Below the pieces are notes generated by a model. It was not told the DNA's origin, ran no database searches, and worked only from the letters and a program-made list of their open reading frames with translations. Made by a program: the position numbers and the translations under genes. From Virgibacillus proomii (lineage in GTDB: Bacteria; Bacillota; Bacilli; Bacillales; Amphibacillaceae), in NCBI RefSeq assembly GCF_900162615.1, contig NZ_FUFN01000010.1:130149-194148 (forward strand): DNA of 64,000 nucleotides, given 5' to 3'. Shown one piece after another: positions 27,601 through 35,368 of this stretch. Each line of letters starts with the position of its first letter. Position 1 is the stretch's first letter.

Positions 27601-27674
27601 GTATATTGTCCACTTCACATTCGTATTGTCTCGATACATTTTCAGTTCCCCTGAAGTTAATTTGTAGTAAGTAA
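24624..27674 (+). CDS. DEAH-box helicase fused to a PD-(D/E)XK-like nuclease, candidate defence protein
   Basis: 1016 residues from GTG 24624; the start is weakly supported and a TTG at 24666 behind GGGGGCGAGGGG is an alternative. An N-terminal superfamily 2 helicase has MPTGTGKSE (about 89-97), VDEAHH (about 199-204), FTATP, GEGIDIPNL (about 355-363) and FIGRFARS (about 382-389). A long middle region (about 450-850) is beta-rich and unassigned. The C-terminus carries GEIADIVAI (about 873-881), DFFHCKYSH (about 892-900) and GDLYEVCGQADKS, a degenerate restriction-nuclease core (Asp then H-C-K). The overall plan resembles restriction-like helicases of defence islands. No methyltransferase accompanies it. 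The beta-propeller gene follows in the same direction after 96 bases. Confidence 0.85.
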   Translation: MVVDYCTSEWGRGVLDIVETRFGKNKFSGYQVDSEYQESDVIVSSWSNGIHEVVSKGTGSSGLRAPQFGALCSIRSHWTVSKSAATIVMPTGTGKSETMLATIVTEKIPKSLIIVPSNLLRSQIYEKAKSFGILYEIGMLSSEIIPPNVFLLGEGIKEKEKFEEIVMRSNVIITTMTLASRMSQQFISFLSDNIDVLFVDEAHHVSSKTWSSFKESFNNNRILQFTATPFREDGKKIDGNILYNFPLRLAQEQGYFKEIDFVPIEEFDERKVDLSIARKAIHVLGKDIGEGYQHILLVRANKVKRAEELFSEVYQKFYKRFNPVLITSKQTTREKQERMKLLQNYSSKIVVCVDMFGEGIDIPNLKIAAIHDKYKSMPITLQFIGRFARSKNGLGNAKLITNIADDNIAESLQDLYDKDADWNKLLPRKSNEYIDKEVSLQRLIDGFNSNELEDISLIQMKPKVSMVAYQIDDKVWDWKNWESVFDPDQCRCYVNEEEKILIIIEPREVNVRWTTQQNLNNLEWNFYLVYWNVKKKSAFLNASDLSKGFKLLKNIFLTEPTTINNEQVFKCLHGIKRLSLGTVGLNSGIDGPIRYKMFAGIDVAEGISESNKANSYKSNVFGHGYDGNGKVSIGCSYKGTIWSRWVESIDYWKSWCNQILDKLLDPTIDVKDIMEGVLVPEVIDQIPEKHPYRIDWPNDLEFETDRKITLSNITGEYDISNVDILLDEVQKSQGIIHFSVGNEYFKERFSFEIESKKTTFKSKGNVTTEIKIGNGTFVRLPDFFQNNSPTIWFVDGSSIQGNILVELKKEGLTEFPNSSIHYWDWESLGVDIKVESQRDQKTYDIRENSIQYNVIRELNGTGDYSIIFDDDGAGEIADIVAIAEQEKSIRIDFFHCKYSHRKKPGSRVGDLYEVCGQADKSVFWKQDPIGMIGRMIHRENLRIRENKPSRFEKGDITALKAIKNKLLIQPSELHIMIVQPGVNGAEITKEMHSILSTSHSYCLDTFSVPLKLICSK

Positions 27675-27770
27675 AAAAAGAGAGCAATACGAATTTAAAT
27701 TTATCAATAGTTTGTGTAACTTAGACTTTGTGTCTCACTTATTTGTAAAAGTTAAAAAAGGTGATGAAAA

Positions 27771-30311
27771 ATGGGTATAATAAATTTTATTAAAAAGCTA
27801 GTTGCGACAGAGCCAAACAGTACTAAAAGTGGCGCAACAAATGAGAAATTCAAATCAAAAATGAACCCGATTAGCAAGGATTACTTAATTCCCGTTAGAA
27901 AGAATAAGTTCCAACAACATCCCGCAGAAAAAAACCAAGCTGAACAACAATCCTCATGGAACGAGTTCTTCTCAACTTCTAAGACTGATCCTAAGCTAAT
28001 TGGTTTTAATAAACGTTCTCGTAGAAAATATAAATACTTATATCACGATAACAATACATTAGTTGTTGAGGCAGCAAAAGCAATTGAAATTGTCACCCGA
28101 GATCAAATAAAAAAAATACCTTTAAAAGGGACAAGTTTTGAAGGCTTAAATGCCGTTTGTGCCAACCCATCAGGAGCAATTTTAACAAAGAAAGAAACTG
28201 TTGCCTTTATTAATTTCGACACCAACCATGGGTACCGTTTTGAATTTAATTGGCAGGCCTTCACATTTGCGATAGGCTATGACTACTGGCTGATAGGAAC
28301 AAGAGAAAGTTATGAAGGACCCGGGGAGTTATATTGCTTCAATCTGGATGGTTCTTTAAAATGGGCAACAGGATTCAAAGAACAAATAGATTCCATATTT
28401 GGTAGAATTTCATTCATGCCATATTTACTTGATGTCTCCTCAGATTCTACGGATATCTTTGTCGGCAGTATGGATAGACTTTATCGTTTAGATACTGATG
28501 GTAATTTAAGAGCTCGCATGGCGATCTCAGATATAAAAGAAAAAGAGCTTAAAGAAAAACATAAGCAATTAGAGAAGGAAATATCCATAAAACCAAAATC
28601 GGAAGAAGAAGCAATCAATATGATCGCAAAGAAAATGGCAGCTGACTTTATGGCAGGATTCGAACGTATGAGTATAAATTCCCCATTCTCCAATTTTGCT
28701 CACGATCCAGAAACGGATATGGTATTTATCCTCGAACAAGAAGGGCGTATATCTGCATGGAATGAAAACGGACAAATGCAGTGGATCAATACTTTCAAAA
28801 ATAAAGGGAGATACCTTGATTGGCTAGATGGTAAACTTATTGCTTCGTTTGAAACTGGGGAGACATTCTGGCTGGACAAAAACGGTCAATTCTTGTACGG
28901 AGCACAACTACCTATGCAAGCGGCAACCATTGCTGTAATCCCAAACCAAGAAAAATACCTTATTGTAAACAAAGACAATCGTCTTTATGAACTAGATAAA
29001 AAGACGGGGGAATTAATTAAAGGTTCAGAAGGGCACCCAGGGATGAAGTTATTTACGTTCCAAGGCCAAAATGTTTTCTTTGATGGAGAAAACGGTAAAC
29101 AAGGGTATTTTTGGTTAGCACCAATAGGTCATCAATGGAAACACTTTGAAACAACAACAGTTGCTGATAATCAAACTAATATATCTAATGAAAATCAAGT
29201 TGCTCCTGAGATTATAGAAACGAAGAAATTTAAGAAAGAGTGGCAATTAAAGAGTAAAAAGGACTGGTTCGGAAATAGACTTATTGATTTTAAAAACGAA
29301 CGGATCTATGTTGTAGATCGAGAAGAAAGAAAATCAACTAAAGAGATGGTAGAATTATCTGACAGAGAACGACAGAAGGAGTACAGAAGCCACAATCTTA
29401 TTTGTTTTGATTTCAATCAAAACGAACTTTGGAAAAAACATTTGTATTCATCTATGCACACGTTATATTTATCACCTAATGGTGAGACTATTTTTACGAG
29501 CATTCCAAGCAAAGAAGAAATCACTTATTTACCTGGTTATATGCTTTTGTTTTCTAAAGATGGGCAAGACTTAGGTAAAATCAAAGTGCCCGCGCATGGA
29601 TATCATTTGGATTTTATAGCAGAAGATAAAGCAATCGTTAACTTTTCGGCTGATCGAGGGCAAGATCGTATTACAGGTTTATTAAAACGGGAATCAGAAA
29701 AGTGGTCCTTAGTCAAGGATTATGATCCTAAAATGAATGAAAGCCCATTTGGAAAAGGAATAAATGATTTCAATGGTAATCATTACACGTTAAAAAGAGT
29801 TGATAAAAAGAAATACAACATAAAAATAAACGATTTAGAAAAGGAATTAAATTTTTCCGCCGCTCTTTATGAGGCTTACGAAGCAAAAGATTGCCTCATT
29901 GTACGTGCAGGCAATCGTTCCATTGAATTTTATAATCAATCACTAGAAAAAACACTACAAATTAAAGAGAAACAAAATATTCTTAGTATTATCCCAAGTG
30001 ATAACACTTTCATGGTAATTCTTAAAGGAGAAGTTAGAGGATACAATTATGATGGTGAATTGATGTGGAAATTTAGTGGGATGCCAAAAAGCTATGGTGC
30101 TCGTGGCTATTGGATGCCATCTAAGCAATGTTTCATTTGGATTGATCGCAATAACATGGAATCTTTAGTAGCAACTATCACAGAAGATGGTAAAATTCTA
30201 AACAGTCACTCTTTCGACCAAAAAGAATACCATAGGGAAATTAAGGTTTCTCAACGGGATGAATGCTTTGTAGCCCAAACAAATGCAACGATCGAATGCT
30301 ATAACTTTTAA
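27771..30311 (+). CDS. Large double beta-propeller protein (PQQ/WD-like repeats), probable partner of the helicase-nuclease
   Basis: 846 residues, cytoplasmic (no signal or membrane span). After a flexible charged N-terminus (1-60), blade-like repeats recur: GELYCFNLDGSLKWATGF, DRLYRLDTDGNLRA, GRISAWNENGQMQWI, NRLYELDKKTGEL, then a second set (about 485-846) ending with VRGYNYDGELMWKFSG. A helical insert (about 245-300) with KEKELKEKHKQLEKEISI interrupts propeller one. Such repeats bind proteins or other ligands; no enzyme motif is seen. AAAGGTGATG lies upstream. Gene order suggests cotranscription with the helicase-nuclease, so a sensor or scaffold role is plausible but unproven. Confidence 0.75.
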   Translation: MGIINFIKKLVATEPNSTKSGATNEKFKSKMNPISKDYLIPVRKNKFQQHPAEKNQAEQQSSWNEFFSTSKTDPKLIGFNKRSRRKYKYLYHDNNTLVVEAAKAIEIVTRDQIKKIPLKGTSFEGLNAVCANPSGAILTKKETVAFINFDTNHGYRFEFNWQAFTFAIGYDYWLIGTRESYEGPGELYCFNLDGSLKWATGFKEQIDSIFGRISFMPYLLDVSSDSTDIFVGSMDRLYRLDTDGNLRARMAISDIKEKELKEKHKQLEKEISIKPKSEEEAINMIAKKMAADFMAGFERMSINSPFSNFAHDPETDMVFILEQEGRISAWNENGQMQWINTFKNKGRYLDWLDGKLIASFETGETFWLDKNGQFLYGAQLPMQAATIAVIPNQEKYLIVNKDNRLYELDKKTGELIKGSEGHPGMKLFTFQGQNVFFDGENGKQGYFWLAPIGHQWKHFETTTVADNQTNISNENQVAPEIIETKKFKKEWQLKSKKDWFGNRLIDFKNERIYVVDREERKSTKEMVELSDRERQKEYRSHNLICFDFNQNELWKKHLYSSMHTLYLSPNGETIFTSIPSKEEITYLPGYMLLFSKDGQDLGKIKVPAHGYHLDFIAEDKAIVNFSADRGQDRITGLLKRESEKWSLVKDYDPKMNESPFGKGINDFNGNHYTLKRVDKKKYNIKINDLEKELNFSAALYEAYEAKDCLIVRAGNRSIEFYNQSLEKTLQIKEKQNILSIIPSDNTFMVILKGEVRGYNYDGELMWKFSGMPKSYGARGYWMPSKQCFIWIDRNNMESLVATITEDGKILNSHSFDQKEYHREIKVSQRDECFVAQTNATIECYNF

Positions 30312-30329
30312 AGTGCATACCTGTATTAA

Positions 30330-30368
30330 TAGCACACTCTTTCTACTCTATTTTAAGAGTTTTTTTAT
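30330..30368 (+). terminator. Weak terminator after the beta-propeller gene
   Basis: ACTCT...AAGAGT with TTTTTTTATTA, shortly after the stop codon. The stem is short. It fits the end of the helicase/propeller unit. The remaining sequence to 30667 holds a dispersed repeat copy and the leader promoter region. Confidence 0.5.
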
Positions 30369-30476
30369 TACGTGATCTACTTTACGGGTTTAAATGTTAC
30401 CCACTAATCATTGATAGAAGGTAATAATCTGATTGAATGATTATTGATCTTAAATAACTATTGTAATTTTAGTTGA

Positions 30477-30585
30477 GTATTCGGATTATCGTGTGAAAAA
30501 AATATTATGGGTAACTAACTTCGGAAGGATAGTTTATAGAATCTTTTTCTTCAACAAACGGGCCATTTAGTGGAATAAGGTATAT
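30477..30585 (+). repeat. Dispersed repeat, copy 5
   Basis: It runs from GAGTATTCGGATTATCGTGTG to CAACAAACGGGCCATTTAGTG with GGAATAAGG after it, the same end pair as copies at 13077-13190 and 33556-33650. Confidence 0.6.
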
Positions 30586-30667
30586 AAAATGATTTTTGAC
30601 TTTTTATAACAAGCCAGATATAATATATATTGTAAATTAAATTCGTTTTGAGGAGGATTATTAAAAA

Positions 30668-30712
30668 ATGACACACGCTATGAGATTACGATTCCCAACT
30701 TTGAACCAGTAA
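30668..30712 (+). CDS. ErmD-type macrolide-sensing leader peptide
   Basis: A 14-residue reading frame, MTHAMRLRFPTLNQ, with a perfect AGGAGG site 12 bases upstream. It differs at one residue from the ErmD leader MTHSMRLRFPTLNQ known (from memory) from Bacillus licheniformis, where macrolide-bound ribosomes stall at the RLR motif. Here RLR is kept. It precedes not an erm gene but an RlmA-like methyltransferase and an ABC-F gene. Drug-induced stalling is expected to change folding of the following RNA and prevent termination at 30898-30930. Confidence 0.88.
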   Translation: MTHAMRLRFPTLNQ

Positions 30713-30722
30713 TTAAATACGT

Positions 30723-30930
30723 TCAAAGCCTCTGTTTGTGAAACAGAGTAAACGGGATTAGTCTGTCCTTTTTTAATAATCTTCATTGCATACATGAAAA
30801 AGTCATCCATCCATCTAATACGAACAGTTTTTCCACTTACTTTATTAATTATAGTGGTGTTCGTACTACCTATGAGAGATAAAAATATGTAATGTGTAGA
30901 AAGGCAGCTTCTTCTGCCTTTCTTTTTTTG
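30723..30930 (+). promoter_or_regulatory. Transcription attenuator of the ribosome-protection operon
   Basis: After the leader come CTCTGTTT-GTG-AAACAGAG (about 30729-30750), ACGAACA (about 30820) pairing with TGTTCGT (about 30857), and finally the terminator AGAAAGGCAG-cttctt-CTGCCTTTCT followed by seven T (30898-30930). The set of mutually possible hairpins fits attenuation by leader stalling. The full pairing scheme needs folding software. Confidence 0.8.
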
Positions 30931-31093
30931 TCAAATAATCATCACCTTGCTTTACTCTACGCCAAAGGTAGGTTTATTTGTTGACGGATTGATTAACAGT
31001 CCCCTAATGGAATAAGGATAGGTCTCTTTCCCTTTACTCTCAAGTCACAAGCAGATGCTTGTGATTTTTTTATTTGTGAAAGGAAGTGGAATC

Positions 31094-31984
31094 ATGGCCA
31101 ATAAAGAAAAAAGTGCTGAAATGGTGAGCGAAAATGTGGAAGTGTTTAGATGTCCGATTTGTCATTTTCCAGTAAAGGTTTTTGGCTTAAAAAGCCTCGT
31201 TTGTCCCAACAATCATACGTTTGATTTTGCAAAACAGGGTTATGTCAACATGATGACTCGCCCTTCAAGTAGTCATTACGACAAAAAGTTATTTGAAGCA
31301 AGGCAAAAAATAATTATGAAAAGTAACTTATACACATTCTTGCATGAGAAAATTTCAGAAGTGATTGGGAAGTATTTGGATGCTTCTCATGCTCCAGCTG
31401 TCATTCTTGATGCTGGATGTGGTGAGGGTTCTCATTTACAAAGGATTTTAGAGGAATGCAATAATGATTCGATAACTGCTATTGGGTTGGATATTTCAAA
31501 GGAAGGTATCGTGATGGCTGCTAAAAATTATCAAAGCCCCATTTGGCTTGTCGGTGATTTAGCAAACGCACCCTTGGAAGATCAATCATACCAAGTTGTT
31601 TTGAATGTCCTTTCACCAGCAAATTATATGGAATTCAAAAGAATATTGACTTCGGATGGTCTCATTATTAAAGTTGTTCCTCGCTCCAACTACCTAAAGG
31701 AACTGCGAGAAGCCCTTTTCATTGATAAAAACAAAAGAGATTATGACAATGATGAAATTGTATCGCTTTTCAAGCAACATTTTCATCTGGAAAAATATTT
31801 CAAGCTAAGCTATGTCAAAGAATTAAGTCAAACAGAGTTAATGAATCTCGTTCAAATGACTCCACTTGCTTGGAAGTCGGAAAAAGAACAAATTGATACA
31901 TTTATAAAACAGAATTCTGTTGGGGTAACCGTTGATCTAGATATTTTGGTTGGGTATAAGCGAAAGAAAAGAGGTGGAAAGTGA
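31094..31984 (+). CDS. 23S rRNA guanine-N1 methyltransferase, RlmA(I/II) family
   Basis: 296 residues from ATG 31094 (AGGAAGTGG upstream). The N-terminal zinc finger is C20-x2-C23 ... C37-x3-H41, followed by TFDFAKQGYVNMM, the RlmA signature. The SAM site DAGCGEGSH lies at 106-114, then GLDISKEGI and VLNVLSPANY. Family members methylate G745 or G748 in helix 35 of 23S rRNA; TlrB-type (G748) enzymes give tylosin resistance together with Erm-type modification. The subtype is not decidable by eye. The gene follows a macrolide-type attenuator and overlaps the ABC-F gene start by TGATG. Confidence 0.9.
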   Translation: MANKEKSAEMVSENVEVFRCPICHFPVKVFGLKSLVCPNNHTFDFAKQGYVNMMTRPSSSHYDKKLFEARQKIIMKSNLYTFLHEKISEVIGKYLDASHAPAVILDAGCGEGSHLQRILEECNNDSITAIGLDISKEGIVMAAKNYQSPIWLVGDLANAPLEDQSYQVVLNVLSPANYMEFKRILTSDGLIIKVVPRSNYLKELREALFIDKNKRDYDNDEIVSLFKQHFHLEKYFKLSYVKELSQTELMNLVQMTPLAWKSEKEQIDTFIKQNSVGVTVDLDILVGYKRKKRGGK

Positions 31985-33447
31985 TGAAAAACGTATGTAT
32001 TGAATTGGAAAACGTCGAGATTTCATTTTTAGATCGAGTAGTGTTAAGTATCCCACGGCTTGCTGTCCACCAATTTGAGCGTATCGGTATTGTTGGTAAG
32101 AATGGAGCGGGTAAGAGTACACTCCTAAAACTTCTAGCAGGTCAAATAACACCAGATCACGGAGATGTGAAACGATTTACTGATTTTGCTTATTTTGATC
32201 AATTGGACTCAACGGATGATCAACATGCTGATTATGATTTAATAGGAAAGCTGTCTATACCGAAAACGAACCTTGAAAACTTTAGCGGTGGCGAACAGAC
32301 AAGGCTGAAGCTTGCAAGTCTTTTTTCAAATTATCATGAAGGTTTGTTGATAGATGAGCCAACGACCCATCTAGATGAAACAGGGAGACAGTTTTTGCTA
32401 GATGAATTGGCCTACTACTACGGCGCGCTTGTACTTGTCAGTCATGACCGGTATGTATTGGATCAGCTGGTATCGAAAATTTGGGAGATAGAGGATGGAA
32501 GCGTAACGGAATATACAGGGAATTATTCCGATTACGTGGAACAAAAGGAACTATCCAAAAAACAGCAGCAAGAGCAGCATGAAAAGTATTTGAAAGAGAA
32601 ATCACGATTGATGAAGGCCGCTGAGGTAAAAATGAAGAAGGCTGATAAGGTGACACAAGCAAGTAAGCGTGTTACGAAGAAAGATGCAAAAGCCAAAGCG
32701 AATAAAATGTTCATGACAAAATCCAAGGACACAAGCCAAAAGGGAATTCAAAGAGCAGCAAAAGCACTTGAGCAGAGAGTGGAACAGTTGGAAGAGGTTG
32801 AAGCACCCAAAGCAGAAAACATCATTCGCTTTCAACAGCCACAATTCCTTCAACTACACAATAAGTTTCCGATCATGGCAGACCAGTTAACGTTGAAAGC
32901 TGGTGATAAAGTCCTTCTCGAAAATGCAAGCTTCCAGTTCCCATTGGGGAGAACCATTGCCATTACGGGAAAAAACGGTTCGGGGAAAACAACATTACTT
33001 CATCATATTTTACAAAAGGGCGAAGGGCTTACAATTTCTCCGAAGGCTGTCTTTGGAGCCTATGAACAGATGGATTATCAATTTACGGAAGATAAGACCG
33101 TACTAGGATATATGAAGGAAAAAACCGATGATCGTGAAAGTAAAGTTCGCTCTGTTCTCGACAAAATGGAATTTAAAGGTAATGATTTAAAAAAGAATGT
33201 CCGCCATTTAAGTGGTGGAGAAGCCATTCGACTTGTGCTGTGCCACCTTTTCTTAGGAAGATATAATATTCTAGTTTTGGATGAACCAACCAACTTTCTG
33301 GACGTTTTTTGTATTGAAGCGTTAGAACAATTTTTGCAGGGGTACGAAGGAACAGTGCTTCTTGTATCACATGATCGAACTTTTATTGACCGAGTTTCCG
33401 ATGATGTATATGTGCTGGCGAATCAAAAATTGGAGTTAAGAGACTAA
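31984..33447 (+). CDS. ABC-F ribosomal protection protein, Msr/Vga-like
   Basis: 487 residues from ATG 31984, overlapping the stop of the upstream gene. There are two ABC domains and no membrane part: Walker A GKNGAGKST (about 38-46) and GKNGSGKTT (about 328-336), signatures FSGGEQTR and LSGGEAIR, Walker B LLIDEPTTHLD and LVLDEPTNFLD. Between them lies a long Lys/Glu-rich linker (about 175-275), the antibiotic-resistance domain that reaches the peptidyl-transferase centre. Overall length and layout match Msr-type proteins (macrolide/streptogramin protection), but Vga- or Lsa-like specificity cannot be excluded. Confidence 0.92.
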   Translation: MKNVCIELENVEISFLDRVVLSIPRLAVHQFERIGIVGKNGAGKSTLLKLLAGQITPDHGDVKRFTDFAYFDQLDSTDDQHADYDLIGKLSIPKTNLENFSGGEQTRLKLASLFSNYHEGLLIDEPTTHLDETGRQFLLDELAYYYGALVLVSHDRYVLDQLVSKIWEIEDGSVTEYTGNYSDYVEQKELSKKQQQEQHEKYLKEKSRLMKAAEVKMKKADKVTQASKRVTKKDAKAKANKMFMTKSKDTSQKGIQRAAKALEQRVEQLEEVEAPKAENIIRFQQPQFLQLHNKFPIMADQLTLKAGDKVLLENASFQFPLGRTIAITGKNGSGKTTLLHHILQKGEGLTISPKAVFGAYEQMDYQFTEDKTVLGYMKEKTDDRESKVRSVLDKMEFKGNDLKKNVRHLSGGEAIRLVLCHLFLGRYNILVLDEPTNFLDVFCIEALEQFLQGYEGTVLLVSHDRTFIDRVSDDVYVLANQKLELRD

Positions 33448-33449
33448 TA

Positions 33450-33480
33450 ATGAAAAAGCAGGATAATCCTGCTTTTTCAT
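33450..33480. terminator. Terminator after the ABC-F gene
   Basis: ATGAAAAAGCAGGAT and ATCCTGCTTTTTCAT are a perfect 15-bp inverted repeat with a one-base centre. The stem contains the T run; it should work in both directions. The gap 33481-33869 contains a dispersed repeat and the right-end integrase sites but no gene. Confidence 0.85.
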
Positions 33481-33555
33481 AGAACTTATTTAAAATAGCT
33501 AACCTGGAGTATGGCTACGATTTATAGGCCCACTGTGATCAATCGATATTATATT

Positions 33556-33650
33556 TTGTGCCACAAACGGGCGCGATTGTGGAAGAACAGAAAAGTTTCG
33601 GAAATTGGAATAGAGAATTCCACACGATATTTCGAATACCGTTTTAGTTA
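33556..33650 (-). repeat. Dispersed repeat, copy 6 (minus orientation)
   Basis: On the minus strand it runs from GGTATTCGAAATATCGTGTGG to CCACAATCGCGCCCGTTTGTGG, the clearest copy of the family's hairpin end. Each end resembles those at 13077-13190 and 30477-30585. Confidence 0.6.
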
Positions 33651-33732
33651 AAGGGTGCTTCAGTGAAATAAAGGAGCATAAAAAGAACATCTCCATACAT
33701 TTCTACCCTATTTATTATTTTTGATCATTTTT

Positions 33733-33774
33733 TCAGGGGCTTATTAGGGGCTTAATTTCATCATTAGGGGCTTA
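33733..33774 (+). repeat. Right arm-type repeats of element A
   Basis: TCAGGGGCTTA (33733), TTAGGGGCTTA (33744) and TTAGGGGCTTA (33764), the last two each followed by ATTTCATC. Same orientation as the pair at 1952-1973. Likely integrase arm sites. Confidence 0.7.
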
Positions 33775-33869
33775 ATTTCATCCCAGCCAATAAAATGGAT
33801 CACATGATAAATGCTGTTATATCAATGTTTATCGCACTTAATCCTAATTGATAAAACGAATTAATGGAA

Positions 33870-33911
33870 ATGGTAAGGTGGGGGTCAGCGGTTCAAGTCC
33901 GCTTGGAAGCT
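33870..33911 (+). pseudogene. Host tRNA-Thr(GGT), 3' half, with attR core
   Basis: The core ATGGTAAGG (33870-33878) is followed by TGG of the anticodon stem, the T arm GCGG-TTCAAGT-CCGC and acceptor TGGAAGC plus T. GGTGG pairs with CCACC and TGGAAGC with GCTTCCA of the 5' half at 1774-1813, so the two restore a full tRNA-Thr on excision. All stems are intact, which shows the break is recent. Confidence 0.9.
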
Positions 33912-33931
33912 CTCTTATAAACGTTGATATC

Positions 33932-33972
33932 ATAGGCTTTTACTCCATTAAGGGTAGAAGCCTATATTTTTT
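33932..33972 (+). terminator. Terminator of the original rrn-tRNA operon
   Basis: ATAGGCTTTTAC pairs with GTAGAAGCCTAT (one G-U) and is followed by ATTTTTTT, 20 bases after the tRNA-Thr 3' end. Confidence 0.8.
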
Positions 33973-33990
33973 TGTGGCGTTTTTGCTGAT

Positions 33991-34004
33991 ATTTTGTCGA
34001 CCAA
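33991..34004 (+). repeat. Repeat ATTTTGTCGACCAA at the left of relic element B
   Basis: Matches 36959-36972 (ATTTTGTCGGCCAA) at 13 of 14 bases, with similar A+T-rich sequence after each (TTGGTTTAT/TTGTTTTAA). They flank the 3-kb stretch between the two tRNA-Thr 3' ends and may be remnants of integrase arm sites. Confidence 0.4.
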
Positions 34005-34399
34005 TTGCTTGTTTTAAATATTTTTTATTAGTTTTTATTGGTTTTTAACATCATTTAATTGCAAAATATCGTCTAACTGTTCGGAGACAAAAGGTAGGTG
34101 GGCATACTTTTAAGATAACCAAAACTGATATGAAACACATGCTAGAAAGACACACCCAAAATATTGGAATAGTACAGTGAAGAAGAAGCAAACTTTTTAT
34201 AATCCAAATTTATTCTGTAAATGATGTGAAAAATATTACTTTAAGTATTGCGAAACAAAATAGAAACAAATTAAAATCAAAAGGTACCAATTTCAACTTT
34301 TCAAGTACAAGGAACAGTAAAAGGGGTTAAATATGTGTTAGGATAAGTAAAGGACAAATAAAACAACTTTATCCCAAGTAAAAAGTGGGGTGATTTTTA

Positions 34400-34932
34400 G
34401 TGGAAATAAAAAATTTCTATCTTAAAAAGGAAGTATATGATTTAAATGATTTAATTCAAAACTCTGAGTCTTATATTGGTGATTTTAATAACGAATTTTT
34501 AGTTAAATTTATTGAGAAAATAGAGATGAACATGTAGAAAATGGTACATTGATGGTATAAAGAAGTATAGTTTTTACCTCAAATTATAAAGAAATTGGTA
34601 ACATACCGATTTTTGACGACTTGCCTTCCTTATATTCTTACTATTTGAATGCGATTGAAGAATATCTGGATAATGGAGTGGCTACTTTTTATTATCCTAG
34701 TCAACCAATTGTAGTAATTTTAAAAAAGGACGTTAGCAGAAAAATAAAATTAACGATAGATGAAGATTCTTTGGTGGTTAATGAGCAAGTTTTGATGGAA
34801 GCTCTCATTAATAATTCACAACAATTCTTTGATATATTGTTAAATCAATTAAAGCTTAAAAACTATGAGCATGAACTTGCTCAAATAGAAGCTATTAAAA
34901 GATGCTTACTAAATAAAGGACATAGTAATTGA
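34400..34932 (+). pseudogene. Broken small gene, possible immunity protein
   Basis: GTG 34400 behind GTGGGGTG opens VEIKNFYLKKEVYDLNDLIQ and stops at 34537. Reading resumes in another frame at 34561 (SIVFTSNYKEIGNIPIFDDL) and ends at 34932. Together they would give about 165 residues of a compact acidic protein, the size and character of immunity proteins, and it lies near toxin relics. The family is not recognised. Confidence 0.45.
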
Positions 34933-35045
34933 AATCGGCACCCCCATAACGAGGTGCTTTTTTATATGCTCAAAACAAACTCGTTAAAGCTGGAGGTAAA
35001 GAAAAAGTGGAAGAAGAGGCAAATATCATGATTGGTTAACTGGGT

Positions 35046-35237
35046 CTAATCAAACTCGATGGATGGGCTGGATACGGATTAACCGATGAACAAATCGCTA
35101 ATAACATGGGTATATCTCCTTCTACATTGTGTGAATGGAAAAAGAAGTATTCGGAGATTTCGGAGTCCTTAAGAATAGGTAAAGATGTTGTTGACATTGA
35201 AAATGCAATGCTTAAACGCGCCTTGGGTTATAAATAA
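35046..35237 (+). pseudogene. Phage terminase small-subunit N-terminal relic
   Basis: The frame from 35046 reads KLDGWAGYGLTDEQIANNMG and ISPSTLCEWKKKYSEISESL and stops after LKRALGYK. This is the helix-turn-helix start of Firmicute phage terminase small subunits. No start codon or rest of the gene survives. Confidence 0.6.
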
Positions 35238-35368
35238 GTTAAATAGTATAAATCCCCTCTTGGTTGAGAGGGGCTTATTGAATGTTACAATGAATTTCAA
35301 TAAGAATAGGTAATTACTTAAAGAGAACGTTTGTTATTTTTGTAATATGTTTTAAAGGTGGTGTTAAA

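Larger units (their letters stand above)
1805..33878. mobile_element. Element A: about 32-kb integrated element at tRNA-Thr with replication, defence and resistance cargo
   Basis: Bounded by the 9-bp repeat ATGGTAAGG inside the two halves of one tRNA-Thr(GGT). It carries an integrase next to the left end pointing towards it, arm-like repeats TTAGGGGCTTA at both ends, its own primase-polymerase and helicase, and an iteron array. No capsid, terminase, relaxase or type IV secretion genes are recognisable. The best class is therefore a phage-satellite-like or mobilizable integrative element. Cargo includes type III restriction-modification, toxin-antitoxin, a helicase-nuclease/beta-propeller pair and a ribosome-protection operon. 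Confidence 0.85.

Noticed and set aside
1805..33878. Element A as a complete prophage or conjugative element
   Set aside because: No capsid, portal, terminase, tail, lysis, relaxase or type IV secretion genes are recognisable between the att cores; the phage structural genes lie outside in older debris.
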